In this document: piece by piece, positions 47,201 through 59,860 of the stretch
How positions within the stretch are numbered: the stretch's first letter is position 1
Layout: each line of letters begins with the position of its first letter
Source: Epiperipatus broadwayi
Lineage: Eukaryota > Onychophora > Udeonychophora > Euonychophora > Peripatidae
Direction: 5' to 3'
Length of the DNA: 64,000 nt
Assembly (NCBI GenBank): GCA_028023455.1
Contig: JAQFVV010000013.1
Span: 3,722,001 to 3,786,000, forward strand
Position numbers and translations under genes: made by a program
Notes under the pieces: generated by a model
What the model was told of the DNA's origin: nothing
The model's input: only the letters and a program-made list of their open reading frames with translations
The model's database searches: none

Positions 47201-50200
47201 CTAATCTTTCTTTATTAATATCAACTCCAAACTTATTCAACCATGATGAATTGAACTTTTTTTTTTTTTTTAAGTTTTATATTTTTTCTTTTCATTATAT
47301 AATGCTATCATCATTTGAAAACAATATTTTCTATTATTAAAATAAACATTTTTAATGGTTTTATGCTGTCTATAATCATTTACAAATTCAAATATTTTTA
47401 TTTTAAAAATACAATGTTTACAATCTATTTTATGTTTGTAAATTACTGACTTTACATCCTTTAAATATTATTGTAATTTGATTTGTAATTTATTCATTAT
47501 ATTTCTAATATAGATAATTACTGGTTTTAGTTGTAGCAACTATCTTCATATTTTATTTCATATACAATGATATCTAAAAAACAATCAACTCATTTAACAT
47601 ACATTTTTTGCCAATAAAGCAAGGTTCAAATAATGATTGCCAAGTCTAACAATAAACATATCTGGTATAATTTGGGTACTGGTGGTCTCAGGTATCTACA
47701 TTACATTTACATTTAATTGATTGTTTTAAATCACTGTGTCTACATCATGAAATAATACTGGCATAACTAATTGATAAATTGAAGATTCAGCCTATTTTAT
47801 ATACATAAAATAGAGGTAGGTAAATAGTTAAAAAAAAATAGAAGAGAAAACAAAAGATAAAAATGAAACATTTTTGCACTTTATAATAAATACTTTTTTT
47901 TAGAAAGTAATTTAAAAATAAACTTTCTGATCTTCATTTATATTAGAAAAATCTTTTTTTGTTTTGTTTTTGATAAAGAAATCTAAAACTAAAACTTGTG
48001 TTATTTCATTTTAAAGTGCTGCTATATTTTCCTTTTTCCTTTTTTCTACTTTTTTAAAATAAATATAAAAATATATTTTGTATTCTTCATTTAGACTTTG
48101 TGATGTCAGAACACTAGCCTTCAGGATCCTAACAAAGTTGTCAACTTGCAGATCTATATGTCATTGTTTAAAATAATTATGTTTTTCAAAGATTTCCATG
48201 GTAATAAAGTAATTTACCATGAAGAAACCTGTATTGGCATTTTGATAGCACAACAGCCTTCTTAATAATGTCAAATGCAAAATAGCTTATGTCAAATGTG
48301 ACTTTTGCGTCTATAATGCAGGGAAAAAAGAAAAACATTAAGGGGCGAAAAGTTTAGAGAGCTTTGTTTAACTTTCTTTTGATTTATTGTTCTTGTGTCC
48401 AAGCTAGTTCATTTTTATTAGGATTGTTTTATTTATTTTATTGTAATTTGTATTAAATAAAAAAAAAAAGAATTTTTTAGATGAAAAATAAAACTCATCA
48501 ATACTTATAATTGACCATAGTTTATTTTGATCACTTTCAAAATCAAACAAGAAATTTAAAAAGACAAATAATCATAAAAATTCTAAACAAACTTAGCAAT
48601 TACAAATAATAAGAAGTCGTTTGAAATTATACATTTAATTTATAAATTAATTCATAAGTCAATCTTAACTAGTATTAGAAGAAATCAATTGGCAAAAGAA
48701 AACTTACAATTGAGTACCCACCCCCATTTTTTTTTCAAAACCAAATAAGAAATTGAAAAGACCAATAATACTAAAAGTTTGAAGCAAACCTATTGATTAC
48801 AAGTAATTAGAGGTTTTAAATTATATACTTAATTTATAAATTAATTTGTATTATATACTATTATACAAAACCACTTTTTCAAATAAAAGGAGTCTTAAAT
48901 TTATAAATTACTTAACCCAATATTGTTTCATGACATCAATGCAATGTTTAAAAAATCAATGCACTTAAATCAAATGTAGATACTCAAGTCAATCAATATC
49001 ATAACTTAGTTAACAATTCATCTATTTCGATTACCAGCTTCATTTTTTGAAACCTTTTAATTGCTAGATAATACTGTAATTGCTTTAGTGAACATTAGAG
49101 AGTTAGTCTTGTTGAGAATTTAAAAATGAAACATATATAAATTCATAACTTGCAGAATAAGAATGCATTAAATTCAATCTTTTAAAAATGCCAATTTGAA
49201 ATATATTCTTGATCTTTTCTGTTTATTTTTTTTTATTATTAAAAATGCCAATTTGAAATATATTCTTGATCTTTTCTGTTTATTTTTTTTATTATTTTTA
49301 CTACAGTTCCTTTTTTTAATGAAAAAAAAATTAATGTATATTAAATTTTTACATTTGAGTTAAATTTCATTAAAAAAATATATGCAAATAAAATTATTCT
49401 TAATCATAATATATCTATTGTACATAATAATAAAAAATAGCAATAATGTTAACAATACAAAGAAATGTATAACAACACTCAATTTAAAAAATATATTTAG
49501 CAAAAAAAAACTTGTATTTTGTAAAGAATTATTAAAGATCAACTTTCTAATTTCCTGCTTGATATTACATATTTTTAATAAACTAGTTTTTCCTAATATT
49601 CAAATTTATTTAAACAAAAGTCAGATATAAAAAATTATGCATTTGTTAAAAAATAAATATTTAATTATTTAAAAACAAATTAAACAAATTTGTAAACAAA
49701 TAAAAATTAAGATTATTTTTCTGTCAAACTGATGAAAAAGTTTTGCCCACATACACTGACAACCAAAGAAGGTAGTCCAATATATTGCCATAATTATGTT
49801 ATGACTAGATCATTCTTATCAACAAAAAAATAATGATTAGATCCAACAATCTGATCTCCCATCAGAACTGAAAAAAATGGATTGAAAAAAAAAATCTAAT
49901 TGTCAGACTAGAAAAAATGCAAACAATAAAATAAACAAACCAATCATAATGAGAAAATTTACAAACTGTTTTCACATGAAGATCTGCAATCTTAAAAAAT
50001 ACAATCACTATGATACCATCATGATTAATTTATTTATACATAGATCATGAAATAATATGCCAATTGAATTAATCACTCTGCTATACCCTTCCAATCCTGA
50101 TTAAACCAAATGAGGCAAAATTTATAAATATGTAATCATTAAATTTCTTAGATGAGTTTAACATGTGCCCATCTTATGAATTGTTTACAATTGATACATA

Positions 50201-50300
50201 ATTAATCACTACGTTAAGTCTATAAATCTCGATAAGCCAAATCCTATTACATTTGTGTCTGGATATAAATAATTATATTAAACTTTGATCATGAATTCAT
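47201..50300. other. AT-rich spacer with two duplications
   Basis: A 57-bp-period duplication starts at 49184 and 49241 (AAAAATGCCAATTTGAAATA...). An older ~120-bp duplication with a 198-bp offset lies at about 48537-48655 and 48735-48853 (TCAAAAxCAAAxAAGAAATT...TTAATTTATAAATTAATT). No gene. Confidence 0.5.
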
Positions 50301-50499
50301 TTACTAAAATATACAATATGACTTAAATAACGAGCGCATAAACCAGCTCAAGTAATGATCGATCGAACATGGCTTTCGAGAGAAAATTTCAGAATGCTGA
50401 AAGCGTTATATTAAGGTGGGAGAGTTGGCTGCATAAGATTTTACCAATGCGCTATGGCACAGGTAAACAATAATAGGAAAAATCGCTCTGCGGATGGAT

Positions 50500-50536
50500 G
50501 AAATAACTTCAGGGTTCTTGCGACAAACGCCGGTAC
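50500..50536 (+). other. hairpin within the CpG-rich islet
   Basis: CAGGGT and ACCCTG pair over 6 bp around a loop containing GCGACAAACGCCGG. It is one of several short GC-rich helices in this islet, with unknown role. Confidence 0.3.
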
Positions 50537-53500
50537 CCTGTAACCGATCGCAATGCTGCGTAAAAAGGAACATTGTGTTCAGGAATGGCGGGGGACTTAT
50601 GTGCTAACCTGGCCTTGGCTCAGGCTTCGCTACTGCTCTACCCTATAAGAGAAAATGTGCTGGCAATGCCGTGGCTCCATCTTGAGATACGTATATTACG
50701 TATAGCAGCAAAACAAGAATAATTTTATAAAATAATATATCACATCCGCCAAGCAAAGAATAGTATATTTCATACTATGAAATACGAGTTAATAGCATAT
50801 TAGCTCTATCAAATTGGGACCAACTCTTGTGTAGCCTGGTAATAAACGTCTACGCTACAAAAGGGGATATTACTACATCTGTACTTTGACATGTTCGATC
50901 TATTAAGTTACTTATAGATAATAAATATTTGAGGGAAAGTATATTTCTATGGACTTAAAAATTTAAATGTCAAATATACTTATAAATATGATCAAGGCTA
51001 AATTTAATTCTAAATAAAACTATAAGGTTAAGTTTTTAACTGGTTGATCAAAAGAGCCACATTTCACATATTAAATCATTTAAATAATAAAAAAAATAGG
51101 ATTTCGAAACAGCGCAGAAAGTTGACGCTACAAACAAATTATACGAAGATTTTCAAATAATATCTTCTTAAAATATACATGAAATTAAGTGCTCACTGTT
51201 TCGAAATATTGGCATATGAAATATAATAAGTATTTAAAATAAACAAAGAAATATAGACACAACCGCAGTGATACAACTTTAAACTAAATAATTTACTTTG
51301 AAGTGAATGGAAAATATAAATAAGTCAGATTATTTGAACTTTAACACATTAAATTTTGGATAGCAATTGACCTATTTAAAATATTAATTAAATGGATTTA
51401 AGTTTTGGGTACATATTAGTTTTATAATTATTTTAAAAAGAAAGTTAGCTAACTTATATAGATATATTTACATAAAGAATTACACAGAATTACACAGAGC
51501 TCTGCGGTTTGAAAAATAAAATGGTATCGGTATTATTTATCTGGACTGCAAGTTCTTGGCTGTAGTTTTGGTGAATTTTACTCGGCGGCTGATGGCATCA
51601 TCTTTCCCATTCTGTTAGGCTTATCTCTTCTATCGGCATGATGGTGGTTTAGGCATTTCGACGAGAGAAACCCCGTTCTCCCACGGAGTAACAGCAACAA
51701 GATGCCCGCTTTTAGCCGGACATGTTAAACATTAACAATTGTGAACACTGGCTGCAATTCTCACTAACAATATGGCTCTCCTTTCTTGTTAAAAATACAG
51801 AGTATTTATATGTTTTCCTTATCGGAATCCCTCGCCTCAAGACTCACTAAACTCAGGAATTTAATTAAATAATTTTCAATTTATAATCCAGATCTTAGAT
51901 AACTTATGTTAGAAACATTCCATAAGTTATTATAATTAAGATTTTTCATTGCAAACAATTGTCCAATTTAGATTTTAAAATAACTCACTCTTATCTAAGG
52001 AGATTTTAATTAGTAAATTTTGAACTAGTTTTACTTTTTACGGATTCCAGGTGTGGTCGTTAATGACACTTGTTTACAATCAAAAATCTTTTTAATTACT
52101 TGACCAGCTTTTATTTTTATCTTACATTAAAAACAACCTTTTAACATTTTTTTAAAACGAAAACATTTTTAACATATTTATTTAAAATAATTTACAAACA
52201 TATTTTGATATAGCTTTTAAACATATTTTTGAGAAACTTTTCCCTGAAATATATTTAAAACAAGAAATCTTTTAACAATTTTTAAAGAAACATTTAATAG
52301 TATTTTTAGATAATGGCTTTTACATATTTTAAATCATGTCTCTCTTCTATATAGCACAGATTATATATCCACATACGAAATTACAATATTAAACAACAAA
52401 ATTAATAATTTACTCTTAACTTAAATAACATAATAACCATTTTTAGAAATATTAAATAACTTTAGTACGCTATAATTTTACTAATCCTATCTAATTATAG
52501 TGTTGGTTCGCACGTAAATATATAATGCTGTTTAGACAGACATGAATTAATTTTAGATTTATTAACATTTAAATAGGTTCGAACTTAGCACAGATGAGAG
52601 TGTCATTAGGTTTGATGGTGAAACGATAGGGGCTTGGAAAATTATCATTTCAATATATATATATTGTAACCATATATTTTAGTATAAAATATAATAATTG
52701 ATGTAACTAGTATAAAAATTTTTCTTTCTTCTTTTGGTGATTTGATTGGCTTGATTTGCACTTTGAACAGATTACTCTCTTATATTATTTTAATAAATTT
52801 AAATTTGCTTCGTTCCATATACTGACTCATATCAAAACGTTTAACTTTTTAAAAATTTGACAACACATTAAAATTTGGTAAAAGATTATTAAAATAATAT
52901 TTTATTTTATTTGTTTAAAATGATCTTAAATTATTATTTCCATTGAATTAAAAAACCATTTGTTCAATTAAAATTAATTATTAAAAATAAATACAGTAAT
53001 TACGTATGCGTCTCAATGTAATAAAAGAAAAGAGCGCGAATTTAAGAAGAGATCGTCTGTTAGTTTGCTTTTGGAGGGAGAAAGAAAAGAAAATGGTAAA
53101 GGCAAATGGTATAAATTTGATAAGCTTATTTTAAAATAGTTAATAAGTAAACGGATTACCACAAAATTTGCTATAAACGTAAAAATAACCTAGTGGTATT
53201 TAACTAAGATGAATTGCTAAATTTAAAAAGTCTGTTCAAGTCGGCTGGCCAAGTGGATCAGATCACCGGTAAAATTTTTCCAATATTACATTTTTAAAAT
53301 GTCGGAGCTTCCCAATTTAAAAGAATTAATTGCAAGAATTTGGTATGTTTTAAAATGTTTATTGTTCTACAATTTGGAAAATTTAAATAAGTATTTTAAT
53401 TACAGAAGTTTTATAAATATGAAAATTTGTTTTTAAAAAAGAAGAAGTTTAAATTAAAGTAAAATGTTAAAGTTATCAACCTAGTTTAATATTTCCATTT

Positions 53501-53985
53501 CTAATTTTAATAAAAATATAATATTGATTGATATTTAACTTTATAATGCCAGTGATATATTTGCTAGTTAATTGTTTGCCATTTGGATAATAAACAGTCT
53601 TCAAATAATTTATCAAAGCTATTTTCTAATTTTATCGTCAGTTTGGAATGATTAAATTAATTGCTGTAATTGTTATTCCTAGATTTAAGCGTGGATAAAT
53701 AAATATTTAGCATGGATGTAATAAACTTGGAACATTTTTAATAGAGAAATGTAGAAATTAATAACTTTTGAAAAACATTTTCATTTAAGTTCTGCGAGTC
53801 ATATTTTTAAAATTGTTTCTTGTTTATGGAGCCACGTAAAATCGTTAATCTAATAGTGATTATAATAACTAACACAAATGGATAAAATTACATGTATGGA
53901 ATTCAACCATAATTATAGCTATTACTTCATCCATTTATTGTTCGACACATCGTACATGGATTTCACGGGTCGTATTTGTAGTTAT

Positions 53986-54107
53986 AAAATGCTCTACAAT
54001 CTAATTTGTGACACACACACCTGTTAAAATTCATGTATTGAACTAGAAAATGCTATACATTTAATTTATATCATACACACACACCTGTTAAATTTTATGT
54101 ATTTGAT
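53986..54107 (+). repeat. tandem duplication, period 61 bp
   Basis: AAAATGCT.TACA begins at 53986 and 54047. Both copies continue through an (AC)n tract and CCTGTTAAA.TT.ATGTATT. The shared microsatellite may have driven the slippage. Confidence 0.75.
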
Positions 54108-54534
54108 GAATAATGCATTACTTTAATTTTATCGTTATATGAACTTGCATGTGAAGTTCATAAGTTATATTTTATTAAGTTTAAATTAATAGGGGTTGAA
54201 TAAAATATTTATTCAAGAGAATAGCGCTTGCGAAAAAGGCTTGAAAAGTACTAAATGAATTCATGAGATGTATTAATCTTTATGAAGTATTCTGTGAGTC
54301 TTTCCAGATTTATATTCCTATACTAATATTACTTATATTATATTACACATGTTTTATTTTAAGAAAGATAAGTTAGTACATTAGTTGTCCTGATTAGTGT
54401 AACATTTTATTATGCAAGAACCCACATTTGCTAGAGTGTTAGTGTTTTCTGAATGATCAGAATAACTAAAGGGGATGATTTTGCACTTTAATGTGAAGTA
54501 AATAGTAATGTTGTTTTAGAATGTAAAGGGCATT

Positions 54535-54720
54535 AATCTGTGCTGGTGGTTAATCCGCAGATTACTTTATTGCCACTTTTGTGTTTTACACTCATTCCTG
54601 CGCTGGTGGTTAATCCGCGGAATGGTGTACTTGTACTTATTGCTTTATGATAGTGTATAAATCCACAAAACGTTTAGTGTTATTTAATTCCTCCGTGTAG
54701 ATGAATACATCCACAGGAAT
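54535..54720 (+). repeat. series of related hairpins (GGTTAATCCGC-type)
   Basis: The loop CTGGTGGTTAATC occurs twice exactly 60 bases apart. It is closed by different but complementary stems: ATCTGTG/CGCAGAT at 54536-54562, and ATTCC-(T)-GCG/CGCGGAAT at about 54594-54623. A third related motif (TAGTGTATAAATCCAC) ends at 54666. A fourth (GATGAATACATCCAC) ends at 54714 inside an ATTCCT/AGGAAT stem. Motif ends are spaced 60, 48 and 48 bases. The stem changes preserve pairing, which points to an RNA or cruciform structure under constraint, or to copies of a structured element. Confidence 0.5.
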
Positions 54721-56288
54721 ATGTTTTACTTCATAGATATAAGTTGGGCAAAGTATTTAGTTAATCTGCTAAATCATCTTCTTTCATTTGTAAGCATAAT
54801 TTATAAGTTAGATCATCAACTTATAGCAGGACATTCTATTCAAGTTACTTCATAATAATTAACTGTTGGTTGATTATTATTTACCGGAGTGTAAGTTTAA
54901 ATTATCACTTTATTTAATGATTGCATTGTAGCTAAATCCTACAGACATAATATTATTTATTATATTATTATAAGTTTACGGTATGGATTTATTGAATCTG
55001 GAAATGACGTTAAATATTTCATGAGTTGATGCTGAATTTAGTATAATTTTCTCAATATTCATTGTATCAAATTGAAATATAAGGTATGATTAGGTTCTTA
55101 AAAACTGTACCTATGAGATGTTATTGAAGAAAGTCGATGGAATTATAGTTTATTTATTTTATTTGTTTATTTATGTCTTTAATTATAACGTTGGAATTAA
55201 TTACTTATTATTCATAATTTTGTAAATAAAAGTTGATTTATAATTAAACTTACTGTGCCGTTGCTATGTGTCATTTGTAAAATCAGAAATCATAAATCTT
55301 GGATAGAGCATACATTGAGGTACATACTATCGTCAATATGATATAAGAGTTTATTGATATTTTTGAGAAAACATTAAGATGCTTTTCGTCTTTGGTAGTT
55401 TATGATGTGTAAGGTACAATAAAATCCCATTTACCTTTTCCATCATTTTGGCTTTGCGTAGTTGATTCTAGTATAAAAAAATAAATTGATTATTAAACCT
55501 GTAAACCGATTTATCAGATAATAACATGATTGAATAGTTACTTAACGTTTTAAATTGTCATTTGTCAGTATAATAAGAGTCTCAGTAATATAGTAAACTA
55601 TAAAAAGGAACCCAAGTATTTATGTTTATTTATTGCAAAGCTTTACCTAGACTAGCATTTGTATTAGAAATCATATAGATGGTTCAAAATTTCATAATCT
55701 TATGTAATTCCACAAATTATGCCATCTTGTACATGGTCGGCCATCGGGTCTCATACAATAAAAATTGCAAATTAAGGTTTGAAAATAATAACATTACACT
55801 TATAATTTGATTAAAGTATTTTATCATAATACTATGGTAGTTCTTCGCGGTACACCCTGGCTGCGATCAAATTAAATCATAAAAAGTTTAGGTTAGATCA
55901 TTAGTTTGGTCTGTGGTAAATTGCCCCAGATGTTGATTGTGGTCTTTCGTGCATAAAATAGATAGCATGATTTGCTTTTGGATACAGCTCTTAATAGTTG
56001 ATAATGTGCAACGGGGATTGATCAGTGATAGAAGTTACGATTCTTAGTGCATTTGCGTTTCTGTAGTTGGGACCACGCAATTTACAGTTACAATTTTGAG
56101 TGCCACAACGGGTTCGGCACGATGGGTAGTTGAAGGGGCGAGTGGTTGGTTACAATATGTATTTTAAGGAAAAAATATATAATGTATTTACTATTCATAA
56201 ACTTATATTTATATTTTTCAGTTTATGTTTTGATTTTTTAATTAAATAATTGAGGTTGACCATATTGTAAGTAATCCTTACAATACTC

Positions 56289-56306
56289 CTGGGTCTCGTT
56301 TTATGC
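56289..56306 (+). repeat. 18-bp exact inverted repeat, left copy
   Basis: CTGGGTCTCGTTTTATGC occurs here and as its exact reverse complement at 57236-57253. The flanks share no further similarity. It lies at the right edge of the CpG-retaining block. Confidence 0.6.
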
Positions 56307-56814
56307 CAATTAGTTTAATGTGATTTTGAAGTTATGTGATTCATGTTTCTTCTTAATATCTTTCATATTTCACTATATTTATCAGATATCAAAATTTAAT
56401 TATTAATAACTTATTTTCACTTGAAATACCTTTTTTTAAAAAAAATATATCGTTATATTAGAAGCTAATGTGAATATGGCTTGAAGCAGTATTTAGATTT
56501 TTAGCTTCTATATAAATAACCTATTTATACTAATGAGTAAATAATAATAGATTTATACTTGCATATAAAAATATCACAATAAATATTCAAAAAAATTAAA
56601 CTTTTAAAACATATATTTTGTTATATATAACTGAAATAAATAACCTTTTAGATTTTTAAAATAAAAAATGAAGATTTTATAAACTGAAAATAATCTCTCT
56701 AATGATAATGTATAATTTTTTTGTTTTGGTTATGATCTCATTTTTTTAATATAGAAACAGAAAACCATTAACACAGCACAAGATTGAAAATGGTGCTAGT
56801 TGTACATCACATCA

Positions 56815-56906
56815 ATAAAAATAAAGTGGCTAACAGGTTTCTCTGGGCATAATTGCTGAGAGATTCTTGACTTCGTTTAAGGAGAAGCTACAATACATCA
56901 CATCAC
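56815..56906 (+). mobile_element. LINE 3'-tail fragment, copy 2
   Basis: Matches 25587-25679 (AAATAAAGTGGCTAACAGG, CATAATTGCTGAGAGATTCTT, CTTCGTTTAAGGAGAAGC, ATACATCACATCACA) but lacks any ORF upstream, so it is a severely 5'-truncated insertion. ACATCACATCA also precedes it at about 56803-56813. This may be a target duplication or the tail of an earlier copy. Confidence 0.75.
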
Positions 56907-57235
56907 ATTGAATCTGATTTCTTTCCAGTTTACAAATGAACGCTAGCGGTAATGATTAAAATATGTATGAAAAATGTAAAATTAAATACTGTAGTTAATA
57001 AAAAAAGTAAAAAAAGATTGTCTTGTATTAATTTTTTTCAAATATTTGAAATTTTTTAATAGTCATACTTTATTTGCTTATTTTTTTAATGCGAATTTTA
57101 AAGTAATTTTTTTTTGTTGCTTTGCTTTTATGCGAATTCTGAAAATTACAGACTCTATCCCCTATTTTTCAAGGTTAATTAAGTCTATTTTTGTGTGATT
57201 TTTTTAATGTGGGTTTTCTGTGGAACCTATCTACT

Positions 57236-57253
57236 GCATAAAACGAGACCCAG
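57236..57253 (-). repeat. 18-bp exact inverted repeat, right copy
   Basis: Reverse complement of 56289-56306. This copy lies within the C-terminal region of the decayed LINE. Confidence 0.6.
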
Positions 57254-57279
57254 ATGTATATCTCACCACATTACACTGA

Positions 57280-58650
57280 ATAGTCTGAAATCTCAGAACT
57301 GCAGTCTCAGATTCATAAGAAAAACCTGGTAAACCAGTTCTATTAAAAACTTTCCTTGTCAGACATGTAGACATAATTCTTTTTAATATTAAGTTGTTTT
57401 ACAAAAGCACTCCATCCAAGTCTAATTCTCTGATTAATTTCATCCATTATGTCTCCATTTGTATTAATAGTCTGACCAAGATACTTGTAGTTGTTAATTT
57501 CTTCTAATTCATGAATATCAATCTATTTTCTTCTTCTGAGAAAATACATTGAACATTATTTGTCTTTTTAACATTTATTGTTAATTCTAGTTTCTTACTT
57601 TTCATCTGATTATTCTTGCAATATTTCCTAGAGCTCTTAAGCATGTTTAAAAAAATAACCACATCATTGAGAAAATGTAGATGACTTAAATAATCTCCAT
57701 TCAGTTTTACTCCCTTAACTTCTCATTTTAATGCACAAAATACTTCTTATAAAATTGATACAAAAAGTTATGGAAATATAAAAGATATTTTTGAATCCCT
57801 TTCTCAATGTTAAACTTGTTAACCATGTAATTTAATTGTTACATTTTAATATACATTTTTCAGAATAAGACAATATCCTATGTCTATATCTTGATGATCC
57901 AATGTAATGCTTACAAAATCAAATGCATTTTTATAATCTACAAATCCAAAGCTTTATGGCAACTCATATTCATTGGTTTTTTCTGTAATTTCTCTCATTT
58001 TGGATCTGATCCATTGTGCTAAAACACTTTGTTAAAATCTAAAGATTGTAAAGAAGTTGTAATTATCTTGATAAAGATTTTATACAGAACTGACAACAGA
58101 GTGATAGATATGTAATTTCTAATATTTTCTTTATCACCTTTCTTAAATATCAATATTATCACTGCATTTGTCCAATCATCTGGTATATTTTTATCATTTA
58201 GACATTTGATGTCTAACTTTTTTTTTTTAATTTCTTGGCCAGCTTCTTTTAAAATATCAACAATAATTCCATCATTTTGGTGGATCTTTCCCTTTCTATC
58301 AATTTACTTATAAATCTGTCTAGCATTGAGCATTATTACACTTATTATTTAAATAATAGTTTTTTTGGAGTACAATTTCAAAGTAATAATTGCAGTTTGA
58401 AAGCTATAATTGACTAATTGTTAATCTGCATTCAGAATAGATTATATATACCTATTTAAGGAGGTTTATTTAAACTTTTTTGTATCAATAATTTCAATCT
58501 CTGAGATCAAGTTGCAATCTTTAGGGTTATATAAATATATTGGCCCATAAAGATGGGATACCAACTTTATTATTAAAATGAGTTTGCTTTGACAACAATG
58601 TTGACTGGTTTCTATGAAAGATTTTATGTCGCATTTTATTTAAATTATCA
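57280..58650 (-). pseudogene. reverse transcriptase of the RTE-like LINE
   Basis: In minus-strand order: DKENIRNYISITLLSVLYKIF (about 58060-58135; family form ENYRPISLLS..YK), then FVDYKNAFDFV near 57920, the motif A aspartate region. GVKLNGDYLSHLHFLNDVVIF follows at about 57650-57715. There the catalytic FADD has become FLND, losing one of the two motif C aspartates. TINVKKTN comes next, then NNYKYLGQTINTNGD and EINQRIRLGWSAF at about 57400-57500. These are hallmarks of RTE-clade enzymes, which copy RNA at a nicked target. Stops and frameshifts throughout. Confidence 0.8.
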
Positions 58651-58949
58651 GGCAACACACCGCACATTTCATAATATCTTTTTTTAAAGTAATATTTCCA
58701 TTTTTTATTTTTATTCCAGAAATAACTTTCCTTCCAATACCAAGATGCTGTTTTATATTTTTAAGACTTTTATTCTCTTCTATAAATTTCCTTCATTTTA
58801 CAATTATATTTTTTCTTATATTGTTATTAATTCTTTTTATATACTATTTTAAAAAAATTATAGATATTTAATTCTTGTTAGTAGATCATCTTTTAAAAAA
58901 AAAATCAATTTTTTTTTTGCTTCATAAATTTTCTTATCTAAATAAAAAA

Positions 58950-59850
58950 ATCTGCCTGTAAGCTGTTACTTTTTTTGCACCAGATAACTTTCTGACAGTT
59001 GTTAATGTTTTAAAATGATTTGCAAATTCTAATTTAAATTCATGAATAATTTCAAAAGAATAAAAATTTCAACTGTTAATATGTTTTTTTTAATTTTTCT
59101 CTCTAATTTTGCATTAATACATTTATTATATCTTACTGATTGATATATTACTTCATGTATTGAACCTATTAAATTAGAATCTTGAAATGGATATTTTCTG
59201 CTAGTTACAATACAATCCAATTCTGCTGTATCTTCATTTAGAAGCTTCCATGTCCATCTCAATTTAGCACTTTTCTCAAAAAGAGAATTTATTATATATA
59301 TATATTCCTTCTATGAACTCTACAAGTCTGAATCCTTTTTTATTTCCAATACCATAACCAAAATTTCTCACAATACTTTCATCTACCAATCATTTATCAA
59401 TACTAGCATTGAAGTCTAATTGTGAGAATTTTAAAATATTGTTTGATCTTATAAAAAAAAATTTTCCTCTACTTTTTCATCACAATTTGAATTTATTGAG
59501 CATAACCCTGAATTATTTGCATTTGGTATCTTCCATAATCTTGCCATTCTATCTGATATACCATCAATCTCCACAATGCCCTTCCATTTTTTATTTATAG
59601 TGAATCCCACTCCATTTATGCTTCCAATATTTGTGCCTTTGTAATAAAGTGTATATCAGCTTTTTAAATCAATAATCTCTTTAGTTTTTCTTCTAACTTC
59701 TCTAAAGTCCAACAATGTATCATTTAATTTTAAACAGTTCTTCCAATTTGTGCAATTTTCTTTCACTGGAAAGTAATCTGTAATTGTACCTAAATAAAGA
59801 TGGTCATCAAATAGCAGCCCGAGTCCAAGTACATTTATTTGCAAAAAAAA
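58950..59850 (-). pseudogene. endonuclease (AP-type) of the RTE-like LINE
   Basis: The minus strand reads DYFPVKENCTNWKNCLKLNDT and DFREVRRKTKEI (59656-59844), then GVGF-like MGFTINKKW, GISDRMARLWKIPN and a VYAPT-position block. It ends with MRWTWKLLNEDTAELDCIVTSRK (59029-59262). The last matches the RWTW.SPNG...IDFIL block near the end of LINE endonucleases. The SDH motif that should follow about 25-30 residues later is not recognisable. The domain would nick genomic DNA for priming; it is inactive here. Confidence 0.75.
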
Positions 59851-59860
59851 AAAAAAATGT

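Larger units (their letters stand above)
50300..56288. other. CpG-retaining, non-coding block of unknown nature
   Basis: CpGs, rare elsewhere in the window, are frequent here. They concentrate in islets at about 50330-50710 (for example CGAGCGC, CGATCGATCG, ACGCCGG), 51500-51730 (ACTCGGCGGC, TTTCGACGAG, AGCCGGAC) and 55840-56150 (CGGTTCGGCACGA-like). No frame exceeds 60 codons anywhere in about 6 kb, and no transposase, gag/pol or rRNA signature is visible. Repeated hairpins lie at 54.5-54.7 kb. It could be a large non-autonomous element, a long non-coding transcript locus or an unmethylated regulatory region; I cannot decide. Confidence 0.35.
57000..59860 (-). mobile_element. RTE-like LINE, decayed, minus strand
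   Basis: Reading the minus strand from about 59850 leftward gives an apurinic-type endonuclease followed by a reverse transcriptase, the single-ORF order of RTE-like non-LTR retrotransposons. Blocks are collinear but scattered over frames with many stops. The C-terminal part (KVFNRTGLPGFSYESET, about 57300-57350) matches the position of the ..CVLP..TYG.ETW block. The 3' end is not sharply defined and may reach about 57000. Confidence 0.8.

Noticed and set aside
49360-49630. overlapping ORFs on both strands
   Set aside because: Pure AT-rich low complexity. Frames stay open on both strands by composition alone.
50300-50710. rRNA or mitochondrial insertion
   Set aside because: Composition suggested it, but no recognisable conserved rRNA core or mitochondrial gene string could be found.
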